Positions 7,204 through 15,681 of a DNA stretch of 28,551 bases are shown here, in pieces (the stretch's first letter is position 1; every line of letters starts with the position of its first letter). Origin of the DNA: MGIIa-K1 sp964577145 (GTDB taxonomy: Archaea > Thermoplasmatota > Poseidoniia > Poseidoniales > Poseidoniaceae); NCBI GenBank assembly GCA_964577145.1, contig CAZNXM010000025.1:1-28551 (forward strand), in the 5' to 3' direction. The position numbers and the translations under genes are program-made. The notes beneath the pieces are model-generated. The model was not told the origin of the DNA, made no database searches, and saw only the letters and a program-made list of their open reading frames with translations.

Positions 7204-7877
7204 TTGGATTCCTCCTCAGTTTCTGCTGGCGCAGCCTCTTCTTTTGCTGCTTCCTGGATTGCTAACTCTTCCTTAGAGAAGATTGTAATCTCGTGAGGTA
7301 ACTTAGTACCCTTACGCATGATTGCAACTGAAACTCCAATTGTTCCCAACTTCTTGATACATACCGAATAACCGGTATCCATGTGCTGAAGGGCGGTTTC
7401 GCCACAGTACTTTACGTGTCCACGAAGGAACTTCTGTGTACGGTTACGAGAACCTGTCAACTTTCCAGATAGGGTGATTAGAACTCCACGGGCTCCAGCT
7501 TCCATAATGTTGAGGGCAGCAGAGTGTCCTGCACGGCGGTAATACCAACCACGCTCCATTGCGCTTGCAATCTTCTCTGCCATGACCTGTGCATTTAGTG
7601 CTGGGTCCTCGACTTCGTCTACCTTTAGACGTGGGTTGTCAAGGCTGAACTCTTCGCTCAGTCTCTTTTGAAGGTCGTTGATGATCTTACCCTTTCGGCC
7701 AATGACCATTCCAGGGCGTTCTGCCTTGACGGTAACTTCGGTTCCAGCAGGGGTACGGCGGATATCCAATCCACCAAATCCTGCTTTCTTCGTGTTATTC
7801 ATCAAGAATTCTTTGACGAGGTGGCGCTCGACGTTTCGGTCGATGATGCGTCTTAGTGTGCTTTTGTTTTCACTCAT
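7200..7877 (-). CDS. rps3: Ribosomal protein S3 (uS3)
   Basis: A 225-residue small-subunit protein at the mRNA entry channel. The type II KH domain is clear, with the GxxG loop in VIGRKGKIINDLQKRL (residues 58-73). The C-terminal domain includes AALNIMEAGARGVLITLSGK and YCGETALQHMDTGYSVCIKK. It ends in an acidic Ala/Glu tail (about residues 205-225) probably without fixed structure. GAGGTGAT precedes the ATG, and the stop overlaps L29. Confidence 0.96.
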   Translation of the reverse strand: MSENKSTLRRIIDRNVERHLVKEFLMNNTKKAGFGGLDIRRTPAGTEVTVKAERPGMVIGRKGKIINDLQKRLSEEFSLDNPRLKVDEVEDPALNAQVMAEKIASAMERGWYYRRAGHSAALNIMEAGARGVLITLSGKLTGSRNRTQKFLRGHVKYCGETALQHMDTGYSVCIKKLGTIGVSVAIMRKGTKLPHEITIFSKEELAIQEAAKEEAAPAETEEESK

Positions 7878-7888
7878 GATAAATCACC

Positions 7889-8488
7889 TCAGAACTCGTC
7901 CTCCAAGTCATCTTCAACTCCGCTGAAGTCCTCAAGGAAAATCTCGAGGTTGACACGATAGTGATTCGATGGGCTTGCACGTCCACGCGCACGTGGAATC
8001 CATCCTTTCTTGATCTGGCCACGGTGTGCAGCACAGTGAGTGATAACCATCTCCTCAGGGTCTATGTCCTCATACTGGTGGCGAGCATTTTCCATGCAAC
8101 TCTCGATGAGTTTGATCATCAATCTGCTTGCCTTGACTGGATAACGACCTGGGCCGATTCCACCCTTGCGGTGTCCGACCATAGATGGTCCACTTCGCTT
8201 ACGCTTCTTGTTACCAGAACCGAGGCGGAATGGTACTGCGACTGCCTTGCGACGGATGTCGGGGCGGTCACTGTCTATCTTGAGTACATTGTTTAGGTAC
8301 TCGATTGCTTCACCAGCTGTGCGGTGTTTAACAGCACGAGATATCTCAAACAAATGCTTGACGTGTACATCTTGATCGTTAGTGCGAGCAGTTGCTAAGC
8401 GGCTGCCTTGCAATAACTGAGTATATCCCTTCTGAGGGAGTTCACGGCGCTTGGAGCGGCGGTCCATTTCTGATTTCTTCCAACCCAT
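7889..8488 (-). CDS. rpl22: Ribosomal protein L22 (uL22)
   Basis: Large-subunit protein of 199 residues lining the exit tunnel. Archaeal L22 features include VKHLFEISRAVKHRTAGEAI, GIGPGRYPVKASRLMIKLI and HCAAHRGQIKKGWIPRARGR. It ends with an acidic tail (VEDDLEDEF). Two in-frame ATGs follow GAGGTGA: 8494 sits almost on the ribosome binding site, while 8488 has normal spacing and is used here. The difference is only two residues. Confidence 0.94.
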   Translation of the reverse strand: MGWKKSEMDRRSKRRELPQKGYTQLLQGSRLATARTNDQDVHVKHLFEISRAVKHRTAGEAIEYLNNVLKIDSDRPDIRRKAVAVPFRLGSGNKKRKRSGPSMVGHRKGGIGPGRYPVKASRLMIKLIESCMENARHQYEDIDPEEMVITHCAAHRGQIKKGWIPRARGRASPSNHYRVNLEIFLEDFSGVEDDLEDEF

Positions 8489-8499
8489 TTCCATTCACC

Positions 8500-8994
8500 T
8501 CACTTCAGTGCCACGTGTGCGGACGAGCGGGTCGCACCGACACCAGGTCCGCTGTGTGTAACACCGCGGCGTGTCGGAGCGAACTCTCCTAGGTAGTGAC
8601 CTATCATTTCCGGCTTGACTTCGATTTCAACGAATTTCTGGCCGTCGTGGATTGCGATACGCTTGCCTACAAACTCAGGCAGGATTGGGACGTCACGGCG
8701 ATGTGTGCGGACGGTCCTTCCAGTGGAGCGGCGGACACGAGCGATGAAATGCTCGTTCTCATTTGAGAGACCGCGAGCGATGGACCTACGTGCACGACTT
8801 GGTAATAGAGTGATGATCGAAGGTGCTGATGGGTCCTCTTCAGAGGGCCATAATGACATTGCCTTCAGTTCTTCGACTTCGTATCCACGGTAGGTAAATT
8901 GCTTCTTCTTGCGGCCTGTTACGGTGCTGCGCTTCTTGCGTGCCTTTCTTCGGCTCGCTTTGGGGGTCATGAATGACTTCTTCTTTTTCGCCAT
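8500..8994 (-). CDS. rps19: Ribosomal protein S19 (uS19)
   Basis: A 164-residue 30S head protein. The core includes RTHRRDVPILPEFVGKRIAI and EMIGHYLGEFAPTRRGVTHS, the C-terminal rRNA-binding signature. The first 30 or so residues form a strongly basic extension (KASRRKARKKRSTVTGRKKK), longer than in many relatives, before the archaeal FTYRGYEVEELKAMS segment. GAGGTGA precedes the ATG. Confidence 0.95.
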   Translation of the reverse strand: MAKKKKSFMTPKASRRKARKKRSTVTGRKKKQFTYRGYEVEELKAMSLWPSEEDPSAPSIITLLPSRARRSIARGLSNENEHFIARVRRSTGRTVRTHRRDVPILPEFVGKRIAIHDGQKFVEIEVKPEMIGHYLGEFAPTRRGVTHSGPGVGATRSSAHVALK

Positions 8995-9005
8995 TGATAT
9001 TCACC

Positions 9006-9722
9006 TCAGATTTTCTTACCGCGACCTCTGCCCGTGCGGCTTGGGGCGATATGTCCGACCTTAGCACCAGGAGAGGTACCTCGGGCGACGGAGTTGGGAC
9101 CGTGGACCGCCTGGTGGTTTCCTCCACCGTGGGGGTGATCCACTGGGTTCATTGCGACACCGCTAACATGCGGGAACAGCTTTCCACGGGCCTTAGCCTT
9201 GTAGTGTGCTGCACCTGCAGTACGCAGAGGCATCTCGCCACGACCGTGGCCTGCGAGAACACCGATTGTCGCTCGGCAAGTTCCGATGAAGTCCTTGGAC
9301 ACACCAGATGGTAGACGAACTCTCACCCTGTTACCAAGGTGAGCCTCTATGACTGCTGAGTTTCCTGCAGTACGAGCGATCTTGCCGCCGTCTCCAGGAC
9401 GAAGTTCTAGGTTGTTGATTGCAGTACCTTCAGGAATGTTTGCCAAAGTAGTGATGTTGCCGGGACGAAGGGCGACATTGTCGCCAATTGCTACGTTCGA
9501 ACCAACCGAGAGTCCCTCGGTTGCAACTACTAGAGTGGTTTCGCCATCTGGCAACTTGACCCTTGCTAGTGGAGCGGTGTGGACCGGACTGTGAATTAGT
9601 TCGGTGACCTCTCCTACTACATCCTTTACGCGTGGCATGGTGTTAGCACCTGGGAATCTATGGCTCGCCACGCGGTAACGTGGGGAACTACCCTTTCTCT
9701 GTGCACGAATTCTCTTACCCAT
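9006..9722 (-). CDS. rpl2: Ribosomal protein L2 (uL2)
   Basis: A 238-residue protein of the peptidyl transferase region. It has the archaeal start MGKRIRAQRKGSSPRYR and the diagnostic MNPVDHPHGGGNHQAVHGPN near the C-terminus, whose His-rich loop approaches the catalytic centre. It ends with IAPSRTGRGRGKKI. GAGGTGAT precedes the ATG. Length and motifs are ordinary. Confidence 0.97.
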   Translation of the reverse strand: MGKRIRAQRKGSSPRYRVASHRFPGANTMPRVKDVVGEVTELIHSPVHTAPLARVKLPDGETTLVVATEGLSVGSNVAIGDNVALRPGNITTLANIPEGTAINNLELRPGDGGKIARTAGNSAVIEAHLGNRVRVRLPSGVSKDFIGTCRATIGVLAGHGRGEMPLRTAGAAHYKAKARGKLFPHVSGVAMNPVDHPHGGGNHQAVHGPNSVARGTSPGAKVGHIAPSRTGRGRGKKI

Positions 9723-9736
9723 GATATCACCTCAAA

Positions 9737-9997
9737 TCAGAACGCACCTAAGCGCATTGCAGCCTCATCTGCGTGGTAGCCTTCAGCAAGTCGCACCGAA
9801 GCGAGTTTGCCATGCTTTGTGTTTCGAACATTGACCTTAGCGACCTCTGCATCGAATAGAATCTCAACTGCTGCAGCGATGTCACCCTTAGTTGCGGACC
9901 TTCGGACTACGAACTCGAGACGGTTATCTCTGGAACGAGATTCCATCGACTTCTCAGTAATCCATGGCATCAGGATAATTTCATACGGATTTACCAT
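9737..9997 (-). CDS. rpl23: Ribosomal protein L23 (uL23)
   Basis: An 86-residue large-subunit protein at the exit-tunnel mouth, where the signal recognition particle docks. The opening IILMPWITEKSMESRSRDNR and the strand LEFVVRRSATKGDIAAAVE are typical, and the C-terminal part covers KVNVRNTKHGKLASVRLAEG. It has the short archaeal form without a eukaryotic extension. GGAGGTG precedes the ATG. Confidence 0.96.
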   Translation of the reverse strand: MVNPYEIILMPWITEKSMESRSRDNRLEFVVRRSATKGDIAAAVEILFDAEVAKVNVRNTKHGKLASVRLAEGYHADEAAMRLGAF

Positions 9998-10010
9998 TCA
10001 TCACACCTCC

Positions 10011-10880
10011 TCAGTTTAGTGCCCCCACGGCTGCCTTAGTAAAGACGGTAAGACGACCCAAGTCGCCACCAGGTGCAAGGTCCTCTGCACAGAGGTCCTT
10101 TGCAGCAACTACGTCGACACCAGGTAGGTTGCGAGCGGCCTTAGCCAATCCATCCTTGTTAGCGACGACGAGCAAAATGCTCTTTGGAGTCTTGTGGACA
10201 CGTCCACGCATGGTTGCCTTTCCAGCACGGATCTTGCGACCGTCCTTTGCACGGCGGAGGTCATCTCCAAGGCCAAGTGCCTCGAAGATCGCTCCTACCT
10301 TTCTGGTACCACCTGTGAGGTTAAATTCCTCAAAGTCCATCTTCTTACCATTCTCGGAGTAATCACCAAGAATGATTGGTAGAGCCTTGATTTCCTCAGC
10401 GAATCGGTGACCACGGTTTGACACCATCTCGATGTCTGCGGTTGCTGATAGTGCAGCATCGCGTGCGAGTCTACGCTCATTGCGGTTTAGTTTGCGAGAC
10501 CAGTCTTTCTCGACCTTTGGTCCGTGAGCCCTACGACCACCTAGGGTGTGAGGGCTCTGTGCACCACGGCGCTGACCGGTACGTCGCATGATACGAGATA
10601 CACCACGGCCCTTACCCCACCATTCGACGGAGTGCTTCATACCCGACATTGGCTTGCGCTTTCCGCCGTGTGCATTGGAACCGTATGCTTGGCGGCGGTT
10701 AGCACGAGCACTTGCTACTGCTAGCTTGACCAAATCAGTACGAATTGGAGCGGAGAAGGAATCCGGTAGGGATACCTTCTTTCCTAGTTCGACATCTATC
10801 TCATAGACCTCTTGTAGGCGACCTGCATCAAGTTCATCTTGCTCGATGTTGTTGAGGATATTGTGTACTGCTACCTTCAT
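10011..10880 (-). CDS. rpl4: Ribosomal protein L4 (uL4, archaeal type)
   Basis: This 289-residue large-subunit protein matches archaeal/eukaryotic L4. Visible segments include SFSAPIRTDLVKLAVASARA, the tunnel loop WGKGRGVSRIMRRTGQRRGA followed by GGRRAHGP, and LNRNERRLARDAALSATA. It seems somewhat longer than many archaeal L4 proteins, through a C-terminal domain around VANKDGLAKAARNLPGVDVV. An AGGGGGT motif at the end of L3 precedes the ATG. In bacteria L4 represses its own operon; whether that applies here is unknown. Confidence 0.95.
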   Translation of the reverse strand: MKVAVHNILNNIEQDELDAGRLQEVYEIDVELGKKVSLPDSFSAPIRTDLVKLAVASARANRRQAYGSNAHGGKRKPMSGMKHSVEWWGKGRGVSRIMRRTGQRRGAQSPHTLGGRRAHGPKVEKDWSRKLNRNERRLARDAALSATADIEMVSNRGHRFAEEIKALPIILGDYSENGKKMDFEEFNLTGGTRKVGAIFEALGLGDDLRRAKDGRKIRAGKATMRGRVHKTPKSILLVVANKDGLAKAARNLPGVDVVAAKDLCAEDLAPGGDLGRLTVFTKAAVGALN

Positions 10881-10882
10881 CT

Positions 10883-11908
10883 TCAGACCCCCTGCTTACT
10901 TGCTGTACTAACATATGTTATCTCGTAAGGATGTGCTGCCTTGTCCGAGCCACGGGTTGCGTCACGGAAGCGAACCAGACGCTTTGCTGGTCCTGGCAGA
11001 CTACCCTTTACGAGGACATAGTCCGAGTTGACCTCGCCATAGTGTAGGAAACCACCTGCTGGGGTGATCGACTTATCCTCGGCAGAGGCGATTGAAAGAA
11101 TGCGCTTGTTGTACTCTGTGCGCTGGTGGTATCCAGTCTGGCCACCCTGACGGATGGTCTTACGGACGTATCCAGTTCCGAAGTCACCCATGTTTCCGTG
11201 TTGACGACGCTTCTTGGAGTTCTTGTGAGACTGAAGTTTTCCACCGAATCTCTTGATGACACCTTGCCATCCATATCCTTTGGTAACTCCAACTGCATCG
11301 ACGAAGATGCCTTCTTCAAAGACATCTCCAATGGAGAACTCTGTTCCAAGGTTTTCCTTTGCATATTCGAGTTGTGCAGCGAAGTCGCCGCCAGTCAATC
11401 CGAGTTCCATGACCTCTGGGGTCTTGGAAGGAGTTCCTGTAATTGTGTGAGGTTGAGTTGCAGCGATTAGGCGAACTTCGCAAAGGTCTGCTTCTTGGAG
11501 AGCTTCGAAGTGCTTGTCAGTATCGTGCTGCTTGTTGATATTTTTATGAAGTCGGCGCTTTAACTGTGGGAAGGACTCTTCGATTATCTCTGAATCAGTC
11601 CAAGCCTCGCCAGCAGCCTGCTTGCCGTATGGAGTTTGCTTGTATCCACGTACTCCGAGGATCCTCATTTTAGGTACCTCGACTACGGTAACAGGGATTC
11701 TAATTTCCTGTCCCGCACTGGTTGAGCGTGGGTTCATATCGCGAGCCATGACGTGGGTCATGCCAGCTTTCCAGCCGGCAAATCCCTGTACACGGACTTC
11801 GCTCGCATCGGTTTCTGGCCACGACTTTACATGTCCGAAATGGCGTGCTGACCGCTTGCGCGGGCTAAATGCCATACTACCACGTCGTGGGTGACTTCTC
11901 TTTGCCAT
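10883..11908 (-). CDS. rpl3: Ribosomal protein L3 (uL3), first gene of the operon
   Basis: A 341-residue archaeal L3, an early 50S assembly protein. Support comes from the start RSHPRRGSMAFSPRKRSARH, QGFAGWKAGMTHVMARDMNP, and the central loop GVTKGYGWQGVIKRFGGKLQ with the basic HKNSKKRRQHGNMGDFGTGY that reaches the peptidyl transferase centre. AAGGAGG lies eight bases upstream of the ATG. No gene lies upstream on this strand for more than 330 bases, so transcription of the whole cluster probably begins there. Confidence 0.96.
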   Translation of the reverse strand: MAKRSHPRRGSMAFSPRKRSARHFGHVKSWPETDASEVRVQGFAGWKAGMTHVMARDMNPRSTSAGQEIRIPVTVVEVPKMRILGVRGYKQTPYGKQAAGEAWTDSEIIEESFPQLKRRLHKNINKQHDTDKHFEALQEADLCEVRLIAATQPHTITGTPSKTPEVMELGLTGGDFAAQLEYAKENLGTEFSIGDVFEEGIFVDAVGVTKGYGWQGVIKRFGGKLQSHKNSKKRRQHGNMGDFGTGYVRKTIRQGGQTGYHQRTEYNKRILSIASAEDKSITPAGGFLHYGEVNSDYVLVKGSLPGPAKRLVRFRDATRGSDKAAHPYEITYVSTASKQGV

Positions 11909-12002
11909 TGTTTCGGCCTCCTTATGTTCAATTTACGACACATTGGCCCCCCGATAGGGGCGTGCGAAGGCTCGTCAGGGGGTGGAGAGGCCGTGACACC
12001 GG

Positions 12003-12029
12003 CTCCCAATCCACGAATGGGTTCGGGAG
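12003..12029 (-). promoter_or_regulatory. Stem-loop with UUCG-type loop in the presumed L3 leader
   Basis: On the minus strand CTCCC pairs with GGGAG, extended through AA/TT (one bulge) and CCA/TGG, closing a TTCG tetraloop. Such loops are unusually stable in RNA. A second, shorter hairpin (GCCCC, loop TATCGG, GGGGC; 11946-11961) lies about 38 bases before the L3 start codon. Together they suggest a structured 5' leader. Confidence 0.4.
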
Positions 12030-12100
12030 TAATGGGATGCTATGCATTGCCCACAATGTCTGGCCACTCACCTTCAGAGCATTCCGCCGACTTGCCACCC

Positions 12101-12107
12101 ATATATG
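12101..12107 (-). promoter_or_regulatory. TATA-like element, candidate promoter of the ribosomal operon
   Basis: The sequence CATATAT is the best TATA-like stretch in the spacer. If used on the minus strand it would start transcription near 12075 and give an L3 leader of about 165 bases holding two of the stem-loops. The element is nearly symmetrical, so it could equally serve hef. No clear BRE was identified, so the call is weak. Confidence 0.3.
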
Positions 12108-12133
12108 AGTGGTTCGGTACAAGAACGGGCAAC

Positions 12134-12165
12134 AGGGGGCCCGAACCCCCTATTGTCACAGGGGG
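12134..12165 (+). promoter_or_regulatory. Two mutually exclusive hairpins upstream of hef
   Basis: The order AGGGGG (12134-12139), CCCCCT (12146-12151), AGGGGG (12160-12165) lets the middle element pair perfectly with either neighbour, with loops of 6 and 8 bases. This resembles a simple structural switch. The function and even the transcribed strand are unknown. It is about 80 bases before the hef ATG. Confidence 0.35.
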
Positions 12166-12245
12166 TCTTCAAGCATTTTGGTTGAGAGCGATTTCACAGG
12201 ATGGGCGCACAATCCTCTTGAGCCATCGCCTAACAACATGATGCT

Positions 12246-14810
12246 ATGCCGGCCACTCTATCGCATCCCAATCTCGGTGATGGGGTCGAGGCTAGGGCAT
12301 ATCAACTCCTTGCGGCCAAAGAGGCGCTTACCGGTTCTACTCTTCTGGTAATGCCCACTGGATTAGGTAAAACTGCCGTACAATGGATGGCTATGGCCGA
12401 AGCGATGAATGGTAAAGGGCGAATTGTTTTGGTCGCCCCTACAACTGGGCTGGTCGCTCAACAAACTCGAATGGCTAAAGATATGCTCAATATCGATGAA
12501 GACAAGGTTGTCATGTTAACAGGAGATGTTCGTCCAAAGAAACGCTGTGAACTTTGGAAAGATGCAAAACTGGTGATGGCTACGCCGCATGTGATTCGAA
12601 ATGATGCGAGAAATGGATTGATCCTCCTTTCGGAAATCGATTTACTAATCTTCGACGAAGCGCATCATGCTACCGGTTCTGATTCTATGGCACAATTAGC
12701 AGACCTCTACCTAGAAGCATCGCCTTCTGCCATGGTATTAGCTGCAACAGCATCTCCTGGAGTCAAAGAAGCAAAGGTCCGTGAAGTCATAACCAGACTT
12801 GGAATTGAGCGACTATGCGTTTCACGTAGGGAAGATGACCTGCTTGTGCCATATGTTACTGCGATGGATATCGAAAAACATGAGATGTCCTTACCTGAAA
12901 GCTTACTTTCGATAATCCACCCATTGCGTATGCTTGAGACTGAAGAAGCCGAATTCTTACGCAGAGGTGGATACCTAATCCGGAAAGGGCGCATCACCAC
13001 CGCTGCAATCGATGAAGCACAAAAACGGGCGAGTGCCTCGATTGGTAGAGGCGATCCTAGAGGATATGATGCGGCAAGAAGGATTGGTGACCTGCGTAGA
13101 CTACATCGCCTACTCGACCTAATTGAGACTCAAGGTGTGCGCTGTGCGATTCAGTATCTCGATAGAGCACGAAATGACTCCGACCGCAAAACCAAACGCT
13201 TCCTAGGGCTTTCTGAAGTTGCAACATTCCATAGAACTTGCAAAGAAATGGATGAAATTCATCCCAAATCACAATTGATAATCGATTTGGTAACTAAGGG
13301 CTTGGAAGAAGATGGGAAGATTATCATCTTCACCGAATATCGTGATACTGTAGACCTACTTATCTCCACGCTCGAAAAGATGGATGGAGCAAGACCTGGA
13401 CGCTTTGTAGGCCAAACTAGCAAGGCAGGAAATATTGGTATGAAACAGAAAGAACAGATCGCACAACTAGACCGCTTTAGAAACGATGAACTGAACGTAC
13501 TAGTTGCAACCTCGGTCGGCGAGGAAGGTTTGGATGTCCCTGCTGCAGATAGTGTAATTCTGTACGAGCCGGTTCCAAGTGCAATCAGAGCGATTCAGAG
13601 GCGAGGACGTACTGCTAGGCAACGTGATGGTGACGTGCATATTCTGATAGCACGAAATACCCGAGACGATTATGTTCAACATGCTTCATTGAGGCGTGAG
13701 GAGTCGATGTATAGAACTTTGAGTCGATTACAAAGACAAAGGTTTCTGCCACGGAGAACACCTCCCTCTGATGATGTATTGACCAATTTCAAAGTAGATG
13801 GAATAGGTGCTGAAGAATTCATTAATTCCGAAACTGTTCGGCTGAAACGAGAGCCGGTTGTTACGGAGAAAGAAGAAGTGGTTGAAACAACGAAGGCTCC
13901 AAGTAAATTCCAATCGACAAATAGACCACGCTCTCAGAAAGGATTGTTTGATTTTAATGCTCAAACTGAAGCCAATGCTGAAGAATGGTGGCATCCGGTA
14001 TTGGATGGCAGTGCACCATCCTCAAGAGTGGAAGAAGCGGCTGCGGCTGCGGCTGCCCAAACTGAGGCCGACGGTTTTGCTGAATCAAATGATGGACCGC
14101 TGATTAGCCTAGACCACAGAGAAGGGCAGTCAACCTTACCCGCCATGCTAAAACTCAACGGTCACGATATCAAAATCGAAGCATTACCTGTAGGTGATGT
14201 GCGAATCTCGGACCGGATAATCATCGAAAGAAAATCGGCAAGGGACCTTGTGGATTCACTAATAGATGGACGATTAATTCACCAGTCAAGAAGATTGCTT
14301 GGAGCAGCAGCAAGACCGCTATTGATAATTGAATCAACCGAAACTGACCGAGTTCATCCAAATGCTGTAATGGGTGCAATGGCTTGGATTACCCTTGACC
14401 TAGGATTACCAGTATTGATGACTGGAGGTTCGGAAGCTACTGCTCGATTCATCTCTATTGCAGCACGAAGAGAAGCGAGAATACTCGATCTACTGTCTGG
14501 AAATAGCCGCCCCAAATCCCTCGATACCGAGACCACAACAATTGAAGCAGCATCGAGGGAAATACGTGCGATAATGGAAGGTGAGGAAAGTGAAGGCCCC
14601 CTGGCAAAAAGGTGGTCTGAAGAAGTGATGGCAACAAGGTGTATATTGCTGTCAGAATTACCGGGAATCGGTATGAAAACCGCACGCTCCATAATGCAAG
14701 AAGTAGGGAATATATCGGCTCTATGTCAATTGAGTGAGCAATCACTTGCATCTATTGATGGCGTTTCGCCACAACAGGCGAAAGAATTGCACCGATTTTT
14801 GGTCGGATAA
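12246..14810 (+). CDS. hef: Hef-type DNA helicase-nuclease (FANCM/XPF family)
   Basis: This 854-residue protein has the archaeal Hef layout: an SF2 helicase, an XPF-type nuclease and a helix-hairpin-helix pair. Helicase motifs seen are MPTGLGKT (36-43, ATP binding), FDEAHH (136-141), ATASPG and QRRGRTARQ (451-459). The nuclease has GD at 650-651 and ERKSARD at 661-667, the GDX(n)ERKxxxD active site. The HhH segment begins about residue 802 (ELPGIGMKTARSI). An Ala-rich linker with seven Ala in a row separates the halves. The family unwinds and cuts stalled replication forks. No ribosome binding site is clear before the ATG at 12246, so the exact start is uncertain. Confidence 0.95.
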   Translation: MPATLSHPNLGDGVEARAYQLLAAKEALTGSTLLVMPTGLGKTAVQWMAMAEAMNGKGRIVLVAPTTGLVAQQTRMAKDMLNIDEDKVVMLTGDVRPKKRCELWKDAKLVMATPHVIRNDARNGLILLSEIDLLIFDEAHHATGSDSMAQLADLYLEASPSAMVLAATASPGVKEAKVREVITRLGIERLCVSRREDDLLVPYVTAMDIEKHEMSLPESLLSIIHPLRMLETEEAEFLRRGGYLIRKGRITTAAIDEAQKRASASIGRGDPRGYDAARRIGDLRRLHRLLDLIETQGVRCAIQYLDRARNDSDRKTKRFLGLSEVATFHRTCKEMDEIHPKSQLIIDLVTKGLEEDGKIIIFTEYRDTVDLLISTLEKMDGARPGRFVGQTSKAGNIGMKQKEQIAQLDRFRNDELNVLVATSVGEEGLDVPAADSVILYEPVPSAIRAIQRRGRTARQRDGDVHILIARNTRDDYVQHASLRREESMYRTLSRLQRQRFLPRRTPPSDDVLTNFKVDGIGAEEFINSETVRLKREPVVTEKEEVVETTKAPSKFQSTNRPRSQKGLFDFNAQTEANAEEWWHPVLDGSAPSSRVEEAAAAAAAQTEADGFAESNDGPLISLDHREGQSTLPAMLKLNGHDIKIEALPVGDVRISDRIIIERKSARDLVDSLIDGRLIHQSRRLLGAAARPLLIIESTETDRVHPNAVMGAMAWITLDLGLPVLMTGGSEATARFISIAARREARILDLLSGNSRPKSLDTETTTIEAASREIRAIMEGEESEGPLAKRWSEEVMATRCILLSELPGIGMKTARSIMQEVGNISALCQLSEQSLASIDGVSPQQAKELHRFLVG

Positions 14811-15671
14811 TCAACTGCCAATGACCAAGGCGCGGGTGCGCAACTGGGCAAATCGGTCGGTATAATGTCCGAAAGCGAAAGCGATAATTTCAGTGAGATT
14901 TACCGCTGGAATTGCTGTATCTTTATTCGCCACTCTTCCGGCCTTGCCTTGATAAGAATCAAGATTGGAATGAGAAAGAGTGCAAGCACTGACAATGACA
15001 TTCGCTCCTGCGCCTTTAGCATCTGAAAGTACCTTTGCAGTCATCTTCATCACGCTATCTCCAAGTGTTAGCAAAGATGGATTTCCTACAGAGCGTGTTT
15101 TCGAAGAATACTCGACAGGACGTCCACCGAGAGCGGTGATCAACTGCTCCATGTAAGTGGGATTCCATACATCATCTCCACCACATGCTCCTTCCTTCTG
15201 CATAGATGGGCCATAATAGCAAGCGATATCGAGGTCGAGAGGGTTGACTACAGCTGCCTCAACTTTGTCCAGGCCGATTTCATCGACCAGCACATGTAGA
15301 AGATGATGGGTCTGGACTTCACCAGCATCGAGTGACATTCCAGTAATCTTCTCCAGCACACGGTTTGCGCTTGCAAGAGCAATCGGGTCATTCTTGAAAG
15401 TAGAAAGTGCATCGTGCATTACTCCTTGAGAAGATGCACAACCAGTGATGATATCATGCCCATTTTTCTGAGCAAGGGCGAAATTACGAGCATTGAGTGC
15501 CAATTGCAACTCATGGTTTCCTTGCCTGATGACATCTCCTCCATCGCTATTGTAACCAACCAACTCAACCAAATCGATGCCGAGGCTTTTGCAGAGTGGT
15601 TGAATTGTGTCTTCTACCTCTTGGGAGCCTTGGCGTGCTACGTTGCCGGGGTAATAGGAATACTTGACCAT
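14811..15671 (-). CDS. HdrB/SdhE-like CCG-domain protein lacking most cluster cysteines
   Basis: This 286-residue protein aligns by eye with the Cys-rich (CCG) family: heterodisulfide reductase subunit B and succinate dehydrogenase subunit E. Family landmarks include YSYYPGNVARQGS, NARNFALAQKNGHDIITGCA, LDKVEAAVVNPLDLDIACYY, NPTYMEQLITALGGRPVEYS and MKMTAKVLSDAKGAGANVIV. Yet the cysteines that hold the two clusters are mostly replaced: Asn10 in YYPG-C, no CC near 42-44, Ser81 in the first CxxC, Pro155 in YYG-C, Ser194-Val195 in CCG, and Ser233 in the second CxxC. Only Cys78 and Cys230 remain of the expected ligands. The ATG at 15671 has GAGGTGAT before it, overlapping the end of the upstream fusion gene, so the two form an operon. 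Probably not a normal cluster protein; function unknown. Confidence 0.8.
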   Translation of the reverse strand: MVKYSYYPGNVARQGSQEVEDTIQPLCKSLGIDLVELVGYNSDGGDVIRQGNHELQLALNARNFALAQKNGHDIITGCASSQGVMHDALSTFKNDPIALASANRVLEKITGMSLDAGEVQTHHLLHVLVDEIGLDKVEAAVVNPLDLDIACYYGPSMQKEGACGGDDVWNPTYMEQLITALGGRPVEYSSKTRSVGNPSLLTLGDSVMKMTAKVLSDAKGAGANVIVSACTLSHSNLDSYQGKAGRVANKDTAIPAVNLTEIIAFAFGHYTDRFAQLRTRALVIGS

Positions 15672-15681
15672 CACAATCACC

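Larger units (their letters stand above)
11909..12245. other. Intergenic region between the L3 operon and hef: GC-rich and structured
   Basis: This 337-base divergent spacer holds no convincing gene. It is rich in G and C runs and contains three stem-loops, an inverted repeat (CCACTCA at 12064-12070 and TGAGTGG at 12106-12112) and a TATA-like ATATATG. It must hold the promoters of both flanking genes and probably the leader of the ribosomal operon. A structured leader could serve ribosomal-protein autoregulation, or a small RNA could be encoded here; neither is shown. No tRNA fold could be completed. Confidence 0.6.

Noticed and set aside
11928..12122. 64-residue frame on the minus strand in the spacer before L3
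   Set aside because: No ribosome binding site, no recognisable protein features, and it lies on the structured GC-rich leader.
12121..12170. Possible tRNA T-arm on the minus strand (GGGGG TTCGGGC CCCCC)
   Set aside because: The loop has G at the position that is normally A58, and no matching acceptor, D-arm or anticodon arm could be built around it.
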